Source: Candidatus Bipolaricaulota bacterium
Lineage (GTDB): Bacteria > Bipolaricaulota > Bipolaricaulia > UBA7950 > UBA9294
Length of the DNA: 8,313 bases
Reading direction: 5' to 3'
NCBI GenBank assembly: GCA_020350845.1
Contig: CP070725.1
Span: 1,592,459 to 1,600,771 of the forward strand
Positions 1 through 6,272 of this stretch are shown piece after piece. Every line of letters starts with the position of its first letter. Positions within the stretch are counted from its first letter, which is position 1. The notes beneath the pieces were generated by a model, which made no database searches, was not told where the DNA came from, and worked only from the letters and a program-made list of their open reading frames with translations. A program made the translations under genes and the position numbers.

Positions 1-428
1 CCTCCGGCATAGAAGCTCGGCTGATATCCGGAGAAGCGAAGGATCTCCGTGAGCATCGCCACGGTGGAGGTCTTGCCGTGCGTCCCGGCGATCCCCACGC
101 TGCGGCCAAGCGCGAGCAGCGATCGGAGCGCGTCGAGACGTGGCACCACAGGGATTCCCCGGGCACGCGCCGTCGCGAGCTCCACGTTGGTCTCCGGGAT
201 CGCCGACGAGACGATCACCGCGTCGACACGGGACGGCACGTGGCGCGCGTCGTGGCCGATGTGCACGGGGATGCCCTGACGCCGAAGACGCTCGGTCTCG
301 CGTCCTTCGCGCAGGTCCGAACCGGAGATACGAGCCCCGAAGGAACGCAGGAGGGATGCCAGCCCGCTCATCCCCGACCCTCCGACCCCGATCAGGTGAT
401 AGCGCTCGCCGTGATGACGCCCGATCAC
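1..428 (-). CDS. murC: UDP-N-acetylmuramate--L-alanine ligase MurC (N-terminal part, 3' end off the left edge)
   Basis: The first 142 codons of a Mur ligase are visible; the rest lies beyond the left edge. MurC adds L-alanine to UDP-N-acetylmuramic acid with ATP, the first amino-acid step of cytoplasmic peptidoglycan precursor synthesis. The N-terminal UDP-binding domain shows the glycine-rich loop GVGGSGMSG (residues 14-22) followed by SGSD (35-38), and the ATP-binding P-loop GTHGKTS lies at residues 115-121. GTHGKT is typical of MurC and of its relative Mpl; the position directly after murG favours MurC. The chosen start is GTG at 428-426, which overlaps the murG stop as GTGA, so translation is probably coupled. 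No strong Shine-Dalgarno site is visible. The family is usually about 450-490 residues, so roughly 70% of the protein is outside the window. Mpl is the main alternative. Confidence 0.93.
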   Translation of the reverse strand, partial: MIGRHHGERYHLIGVGGSGMSGLASLLRSFGARISGSDLREGRETERLRRQGIPVHIGHDARHVPSRVDAVIVSSAIPETNVELATARARGIPVVPRLDALRSLLALGRSVGIAGTHGKTSTVAMLTEILRFSGYQPSFYAG

Positions 429-1555
429 GGTCCCAGGCCGCCGACGAGCGCAGCGAGCTCGGTGAGGACACGTAACGATGCGTTTCGAACCCCCACGGAA
501 CGTGCCCGCTGTGCCATGGCAGCCAGCCTCCCCTCATCTCCGAGGGCCTCCTCGACGACGACCCTCAGTTCCCCCCGTAAGAGTGCCTCGTCTTCGGCGA
601 TCACACAAGCGTGCGCCTCGTGTAGCAGGCGGGCATTCTCCATCTGGTGATCCTCCGCCGCGTCGCGCCAGGGAACGAGGACTGCGGGCTTGCCGCACGT
701 CGCGATCTCGGCGACGGTCGTCGCTCCGGCGCGGCAGACGACGAGATCGGCGATCGCGAAGGCGTCCTCCATGCGATCGATGTACGTCGTGGCGACGACG
801 TTCTCGATGCCCGCTCGGCGCAAGGCGGACTGCAGCCGCTCGGCATGCACTCGTGCCCCGGTGACCAGGAGAACCTGGAGCCGCGGCTCGTGTCGCCACG
901 CGGCCGCCGCGCGAACCGCTCCCGAGATGAGCGCCTGGGATCCACCCGAACCACCGAACACGAGCACGGTACGTTTACGCGGGTCGAGCCCCAGTCGGCG
1001 GTAGGCCTCCGCGGTTCGGCCCGCCATGAACAGCTCGGGACGGACGGGATTCCCCGTCACCACGACACGACGCGCACGGGAGAAGCGGGGCACGGTGTCT
1101 GTGAACGAGACGAGGACCGTGTCGACCCAGCGGCTGAGGAACCTGTTCGCCAAGCCGGGGACGGCGTTCTGCTCATGGATCACGGTGCGGATCGGGAGGA
1201 ACTTGCCGAGGACGGCCCCGAGAAGGACCGGCGCCGCCGACGCGTAGCCGCCCATCCCCAGGATGAGCGTCGGACGGAAGCGAAGGAAGACGAACAGACT
1301 CTGCACGAGCCCGAGGATGAGTACGAGGCCCGCACGGAGTGTCGCGAACCGCCGCCCGCGCTCGATTCCACGAGCGGCCACGGAGAAGAAGCGCACGTCG
1401 GAGAGGGCGCCGACGACACGTCGCTCGATGCCGGCGCGCGTGCCGACATAGCCGATGGCAACGTCACGGGCGGAGCGCCGCATCTGCTCGATGACGGCAA
1501 TCGCAGGGTAGACGTGACCGCCCGTTCCCCCTCCGGCGACGAGGACGCGCGTCAT
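425..1555 (-). CDS. murG: MurG, UDP-GlcNAc:lipid I N-acetylglucosaminyltransferase
   Basis: MurG transfers GlcNAc from UDP-GlcNAc to lipid I at the inner face of the cytoplasmic membrane, making lipid II. The 376-residue protein has the normal family length. The N-terminal domain carries the glycine-rich GGGTGGHVYPA loop (residues 8-18), a hydrophobic membrane-association patch around 74-120, and HEQN (127-130). The C-terminal domain carries TGNPVRP (167-173), the second glycine loop GGSGGSQ (201-207), CRAGATTVAEI (274-284, usually SRAGA in the family) and DHQMENA (302-308), which form the donor-sugar site. The reading frame stays open upstream to about 2278, but that extension lies inside ftsW. 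The ATG at 1555-1553 begins directly at the conserved MTRVLVAGGG and overlaps the ftsW stop as ATGA. The downstream end overlaps the murC start by 4 bp. This is the typical ftsW-murG-murC order of division and cell-wall clusters. Confidence 0.97.
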   Translation of the reverse strand: MTRVLVAGGGTGGHVYPAIAVIEQMRRSARDVAIGYVGTRAGIERRVVGALSDVRFFSVAARGIERGRRFATLRAGLVLILGLVQSLFVFLRFRPTLILGMGGYASAAPVLLGAVLGKFLPIRTVIHEQNAVPGLANRFLSRWVDTVLVSFTDTVPRFSRARRVVVTGNPVRPELFMAGRTAEAYRRLGLDPRKRTVLVFGGSGGSQALISGAVRAAAAWRHEPRLQVLLVTGARVHAERLQSALRRAGIENVVATTYIDRMEDAFAIADLVVCRAGATTVAEIATCGKPAVLVPWRDAAEDHQMENARLLHEAHACVIAEDEALLRGELRVVVEEALGDEGRLAAMAQRARSVGVRNASLRVLTELAALVGGLGP

Positions 1556-2661
1556 GAGCGCCTCCCCGCATGTCGAGAGACACTCAGCAGGACACCGATC
1601 ATCGCCAGAGTCACGACGAGGGAGGATCCTCCGTGACTGAAGAACGGGAGGGTCAGTCCGGTCACGGGGAGAAGCCCGACGGCGACGGCAACGTTGATCG
1701 CGGCCTGCATGAGAAGGGCGAATCCGATGCCGAGCGCGAGAAGCCGACCGAACGGATCGGACGCCGCGCGCGCGATGCACACGCTGCGCCAGGCAAGGGC
1801 GGCGAACAGCCCGAGCAGGAGGACGGAGCCCATGAGTCCCAGTTCCTCGGCCGTCACCGAGAACACGAAGTCGCTGTGCGCTTGGGGGAGGTAGAGCAAC
1901 TTCGCGCGCGACGCACCGAGTCCCCGGCCGACGATCCCCCCCGACCCGACGGCAACAAGGGACTGCAGCGCCTGATAGCCGGAGGAGGTACTGAACTCCG
2001 CCGGGGAGAGGAACGCGATCAGTCGAGCAAGGCGGTACGGCGCGAGGAGCACGGCAAGCAGAGCGCAGGGGATCCCCGCGGCGAACAGCGCACCGAGGTG
2101 GGAGACCCGAGCGCCGCCGAGGAAGAGCATCACCGCAGTGATCGCTCCGAGAACGAGGAGCATCCCCAGGTCGGGCTGCTGGAGGACGACGAGCGCGATC
2201 ACGCCGAGGACAACGACGAACGGCAAAACGCCGGGGACGAACCCGCGGAGGGCATCGCCCTTCCGCTCGATGGTGCACGCGATGTAGATGATCAGGGCGA
2301 ACTTCAGGAGCTCCGTCGGCTGCACGTCGAACGGGCCGAGGTGAAGCCAGCGCCCGTCGGCGAGCGAGCCGACCGGAAGGACGGTGACGACCACGAGGAC
2401 GAACGCCCCGAGCAGAAGCACCTCGCTCAGATGGCGCAGAAGGCGGTAATCGATACGTGTGAGAGCGAACGCGACGGCAATCCCCACGGCGGCAGCGATC
2501 GCCTGTCGGGCGAGCATTTGATGGCCGGAGCCGTAGTGCAGCAGGGAGAACGGCGCGCTCGCGCTGTAGAGCATCAGGAGGCCGCCGAGAAGAAGCAGCG
2601 CGACGACGCCGATCGTCGCCCGGTCAGTGCCCCCCTCCCCCTCATGGGCCGCCCATTTCAT
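1552..2661 (-). CDS. ftsW: FtsW, SEDS-family septal peptidoglycan polymerase
   Basis: FtsW is a polytopic inner-membrane glycosyltransferase that polymerises lipid II at the division site together with a class B penicillin-binding protein. From the ATG at 2661 it is 369 residues, with about ten hydrophobic segments beginning near residue 16. Family motifs are clear: GRWLHLGPFDVQPTELLK (103-120), GYQALQSLVAVGSGG (228-242), GRGLGASRAKLLYLP (245-259), the HSDFVF loop (262-267) whose Asp264 matches the conserved acidic residue proposed to be catalytic, and the signature PVTGLTLPFFSHGGSS (332-347). RodA is the main alternative, but the position before murG supports FtsW. Start choice: ATG 2661 has GGGGA 8 nt upstream. 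An in-frame ATG at 2754 would add 31 non-conserved residues and has no ribosome site; an in-frame GTG at 2667 sits too close to the same site. The stop overlaps the murG start (ATGA). Confidence 0.95.
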   Translation of the reverse strand: MKWAAHEGEGGTDRATIGVVALLLLGGLLMLYSASAPFSLLHYGSGHQMLARQAIAAAVGIAVAFALTRIDYRLLRHLSEVLLLGAFVLVVVTVLPVGSLADGRWLHLGPFDVQPTELLKFALIIYIACTIERKGDALRGFVPGVLPFVVVLGVIALVVLQQPDLGMLLVLGAITAVMLFLGGARVSHLGALFAAGIPCALLAVLLAPYRLARLIAFLSPAEFSTSSGYQALQSLVAVGSGGIVGRGLGASRAKLLYLPQAHSDFVFSVTAEELGLMGSVLLLGLFAALAWRSVCIARAASDPFGRLLALGIGFALLMQAAINVAVAVGLLPVTGLTLPFFSHGGSSLVVTLAMIGVLLSVSRHAGRRS

Positions 2662-2669
2662 GCTCACGT

Positions 2670-2674
2670 TCCCC
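2670..2674 (-). promoter_or_regulatory. Ribosome binding site deciding the ftsW start
   Basis: GGGGA reads on the minus strand, separated by 8 nt from the ATG at 2661-2659. It supports this start over the longer in-frame ATG at 2754, which has nothing similar in front of it. Confidence 0.6.
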
Positions 2675-2776
2675 GACTCCCCACCCGCGTGACGTTGGCC
2701 CAGAAATACGCCATCTGTCCGCGGGCGGGAAGGAACGGCGTCGAGTCCGGGCAAAGCATCCGTGGGCTCGGGACGG

Positions 2777-2786
2777 GACAGCTGTC
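2777..2786. repeat. Perfect 10-bp palindrome GACAGCTGTC
   Basis: GACAGCTGTC is its own reverse complement and lies in the murD-ftsW gap, 25 bp past the murD stop. Three further pairs (CGG at 2774-2776 with CCG at 2789-2791) extend it if a two-base bulge is allowed. It could be a dimer-protein operator or a chance palindrome; it is too short and lacks the T-tract for an intrinsic terminator. Confidence 0.35.
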
Positions 2787-2811
2787 TGCCGGAGAGAGGA
2801 CGACGGCCGCG

Positions 2812-4092
2812 CTAGCGCATTCCGCGGCGACGCAGGAGTTCGACGAACGTCGCTCCCCGCTCCTCGTAGTCGGAGAACTGGTCGAAGCTCGCGCACGCCG
2901 GCGAGAGAAGCAGGCAGTCTCCGGGACGTGCCGCCGCAAGCCCGGCGACGATCGCCTTTTCCAGGGTCTCACAGCGGGTGCGGCGCGTGACCCCGGCGGC
3001 TTCGAGCAGTCGATCGAGGAAGGGAGCCGCCTCTCCGAAGAGCACGACGTGACGGACAGCGCTGCGAGGAATCGTGTCGGCGAGTGACTCGTAGCCCTCG
3101 ATCTTGTGCCGTCCCCCGAGCAGGAGGACCTTGGGCGACGTGACACCGGCGAGGGCGGCGCAGGTCGATGCCGCGTTCGTCGCCTTCGAGTCGTTGATCA
3201 CGTGGACACCGTCGACCGCCCCCACGGGCTCCATCCGGTGCGGAGCAGAGATCGCGTCGCGCAGGCTGTCCACCGGGATCCGCTCGAGATCGAGCTCCGG
3301 CTCGAGCGCTCGGCAGGCAGCGACGGCGGCGCGGAGGTTCTCCGCGTTGTGCGGTGCGAGTTCCCGCTCCCAGGGGCCGGGCAACGGCTGCTCATCCAGG
3401 TGCACGACACGGGGACCCGCCTCCGGCGGCGGCACGTGGCGCAGTGCGTGGGGAACGACGGCGCAATCGCCCTCACCCTGCCGACAGAAGAGTCGCCCCT
3501 TGGCGGCGGCGTAGGCGGCGAAGCTCCCGTGATAGTCGATGTGATCGGGGGCGATGTTGAGGAGAACACCGACTCGGGGGCGGAAGGACGCGCTCAGGGC
3601 GAGCTGGTAGCTGCTGACCTCCACCACGACACGCTCCGACGCCTGCGCGGCGTCGAGCACCGCGATGAGCGGCGTGCCGATGTTCCCGGCAATCGTGGTG
3701 GGCCCGGGGCAGACCGAGAAGAGCGCCTCGAGAAGGCGCACCGTGGTCGTCTTGCCGTTCGTCCCCGTCACCGCAACGATGGCGGTCTCTCCGAGCCGCT
3801 CGGCGGCGAGCTCGATCTCCGAGCGCACAGGAATCCCCCGCCGACGCGCCTCGGCCACGATCGCCTGATCGGGACGCACCGCCGGGCTGAGGACGAGCAG
3901 ATCGCAGGCCGCGAGACAGCGCTCGGTGTGCCCTCCGTCCTCGAAGTCCACGCCGAGGTCGGTGAGCGCTGCCCGCTCCGCGTCGGGCAGCGGACGCGCC
4001 TCACTCACGAAAGCGTCGACCGCCGAGCGAAGGCAGTGCTCGACGACGGCACGTCCCGTGCGTCGGTAGCCGAGAACCGTGATGTGCCCCAC
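2812..4092 (-). CDS. murD: UDP-N-acetylmuramoyl-L-alanine--D-glutamate ligase MurD
   Basis: MurD adds D-glutamate to UDP-MurNAc-L-Ala with ATP in the cytoplasm. The 426-residue protein is close to the usual 430-450. Visible motifs in order: the N-terminal UDP-binding strand HITVLGYRRTGRA (3-15), the P-loop TGTNGKTTT (109-117), AGNIGTP (135-141), EVSSYQL (158-164), HIDYHG (184-189), Lys198 in the position of the carbamylated lysine, NAENLRAA (249-256), NDSKATN (300-306), GGRHK (326-330), and the C-terminal signature SPACASFDQFSDYEERG (397-413). The start is GTG at 4092-4090, one base after the ftcD stop, with no Shine-Dalgarno sequence; the conserved domain begins at residue 3, so a later start is impossible. 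Upstream open frame (to 4266) lies within ftcD and shows no homology. Re-initiation after ftcD translation is the likely mode of expression. No mraY or murF sits next to it here. Confidence 0.96.
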   Translation of the reverse strand: MGHITVLGYRRTGRAVVEHCLRSAVDAFVSEARPLPDAERAALTDLGVDFEDGGHTERCLAACDLLVLSPAVRPDQAIVAEARRRGIPVRSEIELAAERLGETAIVAVTGTNGKTTTVRLLEALFSVCPGPTTIAGNIGTPLIAVLDAAQASERVVVEVSSYQLALSASFRPRVGVLLNIAPDHIDYHGSFAAYAAAKGRLFCRQGEGDCAVVPHALRHVPPPEAGPRVVHLDEQPLPGPWERELAPHNAENLRAAVAACRALEPELDLERIPVDSLRDAISAPHRMEPVGAVDGVHVINDSKATNAASTCAALAGVTSPKVLLLGGRHKIEGYESLADTIPRSAVRHVVLFGEAAPFLDRLLEAAGVTRRTRCETLEKAIVAGLAAARPGDCLLLSPACASFDQFSDYEERGATFVELLRRRGMR

Positions 4093-4093
4093 G

Positions 4094-5014
4094 CTAGGAG
4101 AGGGGATCGCCGCCGAGAACGTCCTCGATCCGCTCCTCGAGCACGATCTCCGGCCGGAAGTCGGGAAGCTGTAACACGCTTCCGGCGACATCGTAGAGCG
4201 CCGCGCGCGGCACCTTGCCGACGATCTCACAGTCGGTGACGGCAACGCCGAAGCGCCGCGCCTCAAGACGCACGAGATCGAGGACGCGCAGGATCGGAGT
4301 CTTGCGGAAGTCGGTGAGGTTCATCGAGACCTGCACCGTGCCGCGCTCCTCGAGGGGGAGCCCGAGGGCCTTCACGTGGCGTAGGCCTCCGCTGGAGTGG
4401 CGGACCGCTGCGGCGATCCGCTTCGCGACATCGACATCGTCGCACGCGAGATTGACGTTGAACGCGATCAGGAACGGACGTGCGCCGACGGCCACCGCAC
4501 CCGCGCTGGGGTGCGGCGCCGCGGGTCCGAAGTCGGGAGTCCACTGCGGATCACCGAGCTTCGTGGCGAGCCCCTCGAACTCCCCCTTGCGGATCGCCGC
4601 GAGGTTTCTCCGATGGGGCGCCGTCGCCGATCCCTCGTACAGGAGAACGGGGACGTCGAGCTCCGTTCCGATGCGCTCCCCGACGTCGCGAGAGACGGCG
4701 ACGCACTCCTCCATCTCGGTTGCGCCCACAGGAATGAACGGCACGACGTCCACCGCGCCCATGCGCGGATGGGCCCCTTGGTGGTCGCGCAGATCGATGC
4801 GCTCGACGGCCTCCGAGACGAGCCGGTGGATCCCCTCGGCGATCCCCTCGCGGGATCCGACGAGGGTGATCACCGAGCGATGGTGATCGGCATCGCTGCT
4901 GACGTCGAGAAGCCAGCACTCGGGCCCGACCGCTGCACGGGCGATCGCCTCGACGGTCTCCGGCGAGCGCCCCTCACTGATGTTGGGGACGCTCTCAATC
5001 AGCCGCCGCGTCAT
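4094..5014 (-). CDS. ftcD: Glutamate formimidoyltransferase (single-domain FTCD type)
   Basis: The 306-residue protein matches the formiminotransferase half of vertebrate FTCD. It transfers a formimino group between N-formimino-L-glutamate and tetrahydrofolate, feeding histidine-derived one-carbon units into folate; it acts in the cytoplasm. Evidence: the N-terminal ESVPNISEGR (7-16), DHHRSVIT (43-50), GAHPRMGAVDVVPFIP (80-95) with His82 at the same number as the catalytic His82 of the pig enzyme, MEECV (100-104), VPVLLYEGSA (120-129), and IAFNVNL (183-189). No cyclodeaminase domain follows. The ATG at 5014 has GGAG 6 nt upstream, inside the end of fabZ, and the two genes overlap by 20 bp. 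The stop is one base before the murD start. Its role in an envelope operon is unexplained; the family assignment is firm, the physiological substrate direction is not. Confidence 0.93.
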   Translation of the reverse strand: MTRRLIESVPNISEGRSPETVEAIARAAVGPECWLLDVSSDADHHRSVITLVGSREGIAEGIHRLVSEAVERIDLRDHQGAHPRMGAVDVVPFIPVGATEMEECVAVSRDVGERIGTELDVPVLLYEGSATAPHRRNLAAIRKGEFEGLATKLGDPQWTPDFGPAAPHPSAGAVAVGARPFLIAFNVNLACDDVDVAKRIAAAVRHSSGGLRHVKALGLPLEERGTVQVSMNLTDFRKTPILRVLDLVRLEARRFGVAVTDCEIVGKVPRAALYDVAGSVLQLPDFRPEIVLEERIEDVLGGDPLS

Positions 5015-5447
5015 CGGGAACTCCGTCCTGCTCGATCATCAGGGAGAGTGTCGCGTCTGCGACACGTTCCCCGTCCACGGTGACTTCGACGGAGGCCGTC
5101 ATCAATCCCATCCGCTCACGGAGCGGCGTGGCGCAGATCCGCAGCGTGTCCCCGGGGACGACCTGACGACGGAACCGCGCCGACTTGATCCCGACGAGAA
5201 ACCCTACTCGTCCCGGTTCGAGCGATCCTAGGAGGCCGGCGGTCTGCGCCATCGCCTCTACGATCAGCGTCCCCGGCATGACGGCAGGAAGTGGCTCCGG
5301 GAAGTGGCCGACGAAGAACGGCTCGTTGAAGGTCACGTTCTTGATCGCGACGACCTTCTCCGGGCCGCACTCGAGGATCCGATCGACCATGAGGTACGGA
5401 AACCGGAGAGGAAGCCTCCCGCGGATGTCACTCACGCCCTCGGCCAT
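4995..5447 (-). CDS. fabZ: 3-hydroxyacyl-ACP dehydratase FabZ
   Basis: FabZ dehydrates 3-hydroxyacyl-ACP to trans-2-enoyl-ACP in type II fatty acid elongation. The 150-residue protein is a single hotdog domain of normal length. It shows FPYLMVDRI (16-24), the active-site segment GHFP (47-50) with catalytic His48, MPGTLIVEAMAQ (57-68) with catalytic Glu64, and FLVGIKSARFRRQVVPGD (83-100), the typical second half. Two departures are visible: LPLRFP (12-17) replaces the usual LPHRFP/LPHRYP, and the loop between GHFP and PG is two residues longer than in ordinary FabZ, so His and Glu are 16 apart instead of 14. The start ATG at 5447 lies 6 bp after the ompH-like stop and has no clear Shine-Dalgarno sequence, so coupling is likely. 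The 3' end overlaps ftcD by 20 bp. A FabZ-like dehydratase with altered chain preference is possible. Confidence 0.9.
   Translation of the reverse strand: MAEGVSDIRGRLPLRFPYLMVDRILECGPEKVVAIKNVTFNEPFFVGHFPEPLPAVMPGTLIVEAMAQTAGLLGSLEPGRVGFLVGIKSARFRRQVVPGDTLRICATPLRERMGLMTASVEVTVDGERVADATLSLMIEQDGVPDDAAAD
5021..5024 (-). promoter_or_regulatory. Ribosome binding site of ftcD inside fabZ
   Basis: GGAG reads on the minus strand (in the context GACGGAG) and is 6 nt from the ftcD ATG at 5014. It lies within the last codons of fabZ and supports the overlapping start. Confidence 0.6.
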
Positions 5448-5453
5448 CGAACG

Positions 5454-6209
5454 CTAGAAGTCGAAGTACGCGGACATCTCCTCGGTGAGCGTCTCCGTGA
5501 GGTTGTCCGCCTTGGCCGCCGAGCCGAAGACAAGGCTCGTGTGCTGTGTGAAGACGAGGTCGTACCCGTTCTCCTCGGCGTACCTCCGTGCCTTGCTCGC
5601 GATCAGACTCCCCGCAAGGGAGGTCATCGTGCTGTCCAGATTCTGGAAGTTCGCCTGGGCCTGCGTGTAGTTCGCCTGGAACGTCTCGGTGTTGACGACC
5701 CCGACGCGAGCCTGCGCGAGGAGTTGATCGGCGATGCTCTTCAGCGTCGCCGCGTTGTCCTGGACGGTGCGCGCCTGGAGCCGGTCGTCGGAGCTGAGCA
5801 GGCTGAGAAGCCCCTCGGCGGCGAAGATCGAGTCGATCGTTTGGCGCAAGGTGTTCACGTTCGCCCTGAGGAAGTCCGCCTGGAGCTCGATGCTTCGGGT
5901 GGCGTATTCCTCGGCGGAGATCGCCTCCCGCTGACGCTCGCTGAGAAGGGCGCGGATGTCGTCCGCGATGTCCTCGGCTTCGGCGCGCTCGTTGGCGCCG
6001 AGCTCCCAGAACGCTCCCTTGAACACTGCCTCGGCGTCGAAGTAGCCGATCCGAAGAAGTCCGGAAGATGCGCCCTCGAGGGCGCGTACGCGTGCCTCAA
6101 GATCGCCATCGGCACCACCGCCACCGGACGGCAGCGCGAACTGAAGCACCAGCGCGCCGACGGCGACGACCAACGCGACCACTGCAACTAGGAGAGTATT
6201 CCTCGACAT
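5454..6209 (-). CDS. OmpH/Skp-like periplasmic chaperone, long form with an N-terminal hydrophobic segment
   Basis: The 251-residue protein has an N-terminal hydrophobic segment (about residues 5-26) without an obvious signal-peptidase site, so it may be a membrane anchor or a signal peptide. Charged helical, probably coiled-coil, sequence follows. OmpH-family marks are IGYFDAEAVF (54-63, like the first strand of Skp) and the C-terminal ENGYDLVFTQ (213-222) followed by ADNLTETL (234-241). Skp binds unfolded outer-membrane proteins in the periplasm as a trimer and passes them to BamA; the gene directly follows bamA, as in many diderms. It is much longer than typical Skp (about 160 residues), and a second start-like motif, VGVVNTETF (169-177), suggests a duplicated module. 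The ATG at 6209 has a perfect AAGGAGG 6 nt upstream. Family assignment rests on motif resemblance plus position. Confidence 0.8.
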   Translation of the reverse strand: MSRNTLLVAVVALVVAVGALVLQFALPSGGGGADGDLEARVRALEGASSGLLRIGYFDAEAVFKGAFWELGANERAEAEDIADDIRALLSERQREAISAEEYATRSIELQADFLRANVNTLRQTIDSIFAAEGLLSLLSSDDRLQARTVQDNAATLKSIADQLLAQARVGVVNTETFQANYTQAQANFQNLDSTMTSLAGSLIASKARRYAEENGYDLVFTQHTSLVFGSAAKADNLTETLTEEMSAYFDF

Positions 6210-6215
6210 TCGATT

Positions 6216-6222
6216 CCTCCTT
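6216..6222 (-). promoter_or_regulatory. Strong Shine-Dalgarno site for the ompH-like gene
   Basis: AAGGAGG on the minus strand, with a 6-nt spacer to the ATG at 6209. It is the best ribosome site in the window and suggests independent, high-level initiation rather than coupling to bamA. Confidence 0.85.
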
Positions 6223-6241
6223 CAACTGCACTCATCGTCGG

Positions 6242-6271
6242 ATTATAGGCGTTGGGGCATCCGAGCGTCAC
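6242..6271 (-). promoter_or_regulatory. Putative sigma-70-type promoter for ompH-fabZ-ftcD-murD
   Basis: On the minus strand a perfect -10 box, TATAAT, lies at 6247-6242. Eighteen bases upstream is GTGACG (6271-6266), matching four of six positions of the -35 consensus. The predicted transcript would start near 6235, giving a leader of about 26 nt that includes the AAGGAGG site. The -35 region abuts the bamA stop codon and lies within an 11-bp inverted repeat, AGCGTCACGCT (plus strand, 6264-6274), which could be incidental or an operator. A TATAAT in such GC-rich DNA stands out, but the call rests on consensus matching alone. Confidence 0.55.
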
Positions 6272-6272
6272 G

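Larger units (their letters stand above)
2662..2811. other. Noncoding gap between murD and ftsW
   Basis: This 150-bp stretch is the longest non-genic segment in the window. It contains the ftsW ribosome site at its left end and a perfect 10-bp palindrome, GACAGCTGTC, at 2777-2786. I do not see a confident -10/-35 pair; the best AT-rich patch reads TATTTC on the minus strand near 2702-2707 and lacks a matching -35. There is no T-tract that would mark an intrinsic terminator. If ftsW actually started at 2754, part of this gap would be coding, but those 31 residues look non-conserved. Confidence 0.6.

Noticed and set aside
1556..2278. Upstream in-frame extension of murG to 2278
   Set aside because: The extra 241 residues are Arg/Pro-rich and lie wholly within ftsW in another frame; MurG homology begins exactly at the ATG at 1555.
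2662..2754. Longer ftsW start at 2754
   Set aside because: It adds 31 residues without hydrophobic or conserved character and has no ribosome site, while ATG 2661 has GGGGA at a good distance.
2774..2791. Intrinsic terminator after murD
   Set aside because: The stem around GACAGCTGTC is short and interrupted, and no run of T follows on the minus strand.
1570..3087. Long plus-strand open frame of 505 codons opposite ftsW and murD
   Set aside because: The translation is low-complexity, rich in Arg, Glu, Asp and Gly, with no recognisable domain. It is the usual antisense shadow of GC-rich genes, and the minus strand encodes well-conserved FtsW and MurD here.
3106..4239. Plus-strand open frame of 377 codons opposite murD
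   Set aside because: No family motifs and charge-biased composition; it is the mirror of the murD codon pattern.
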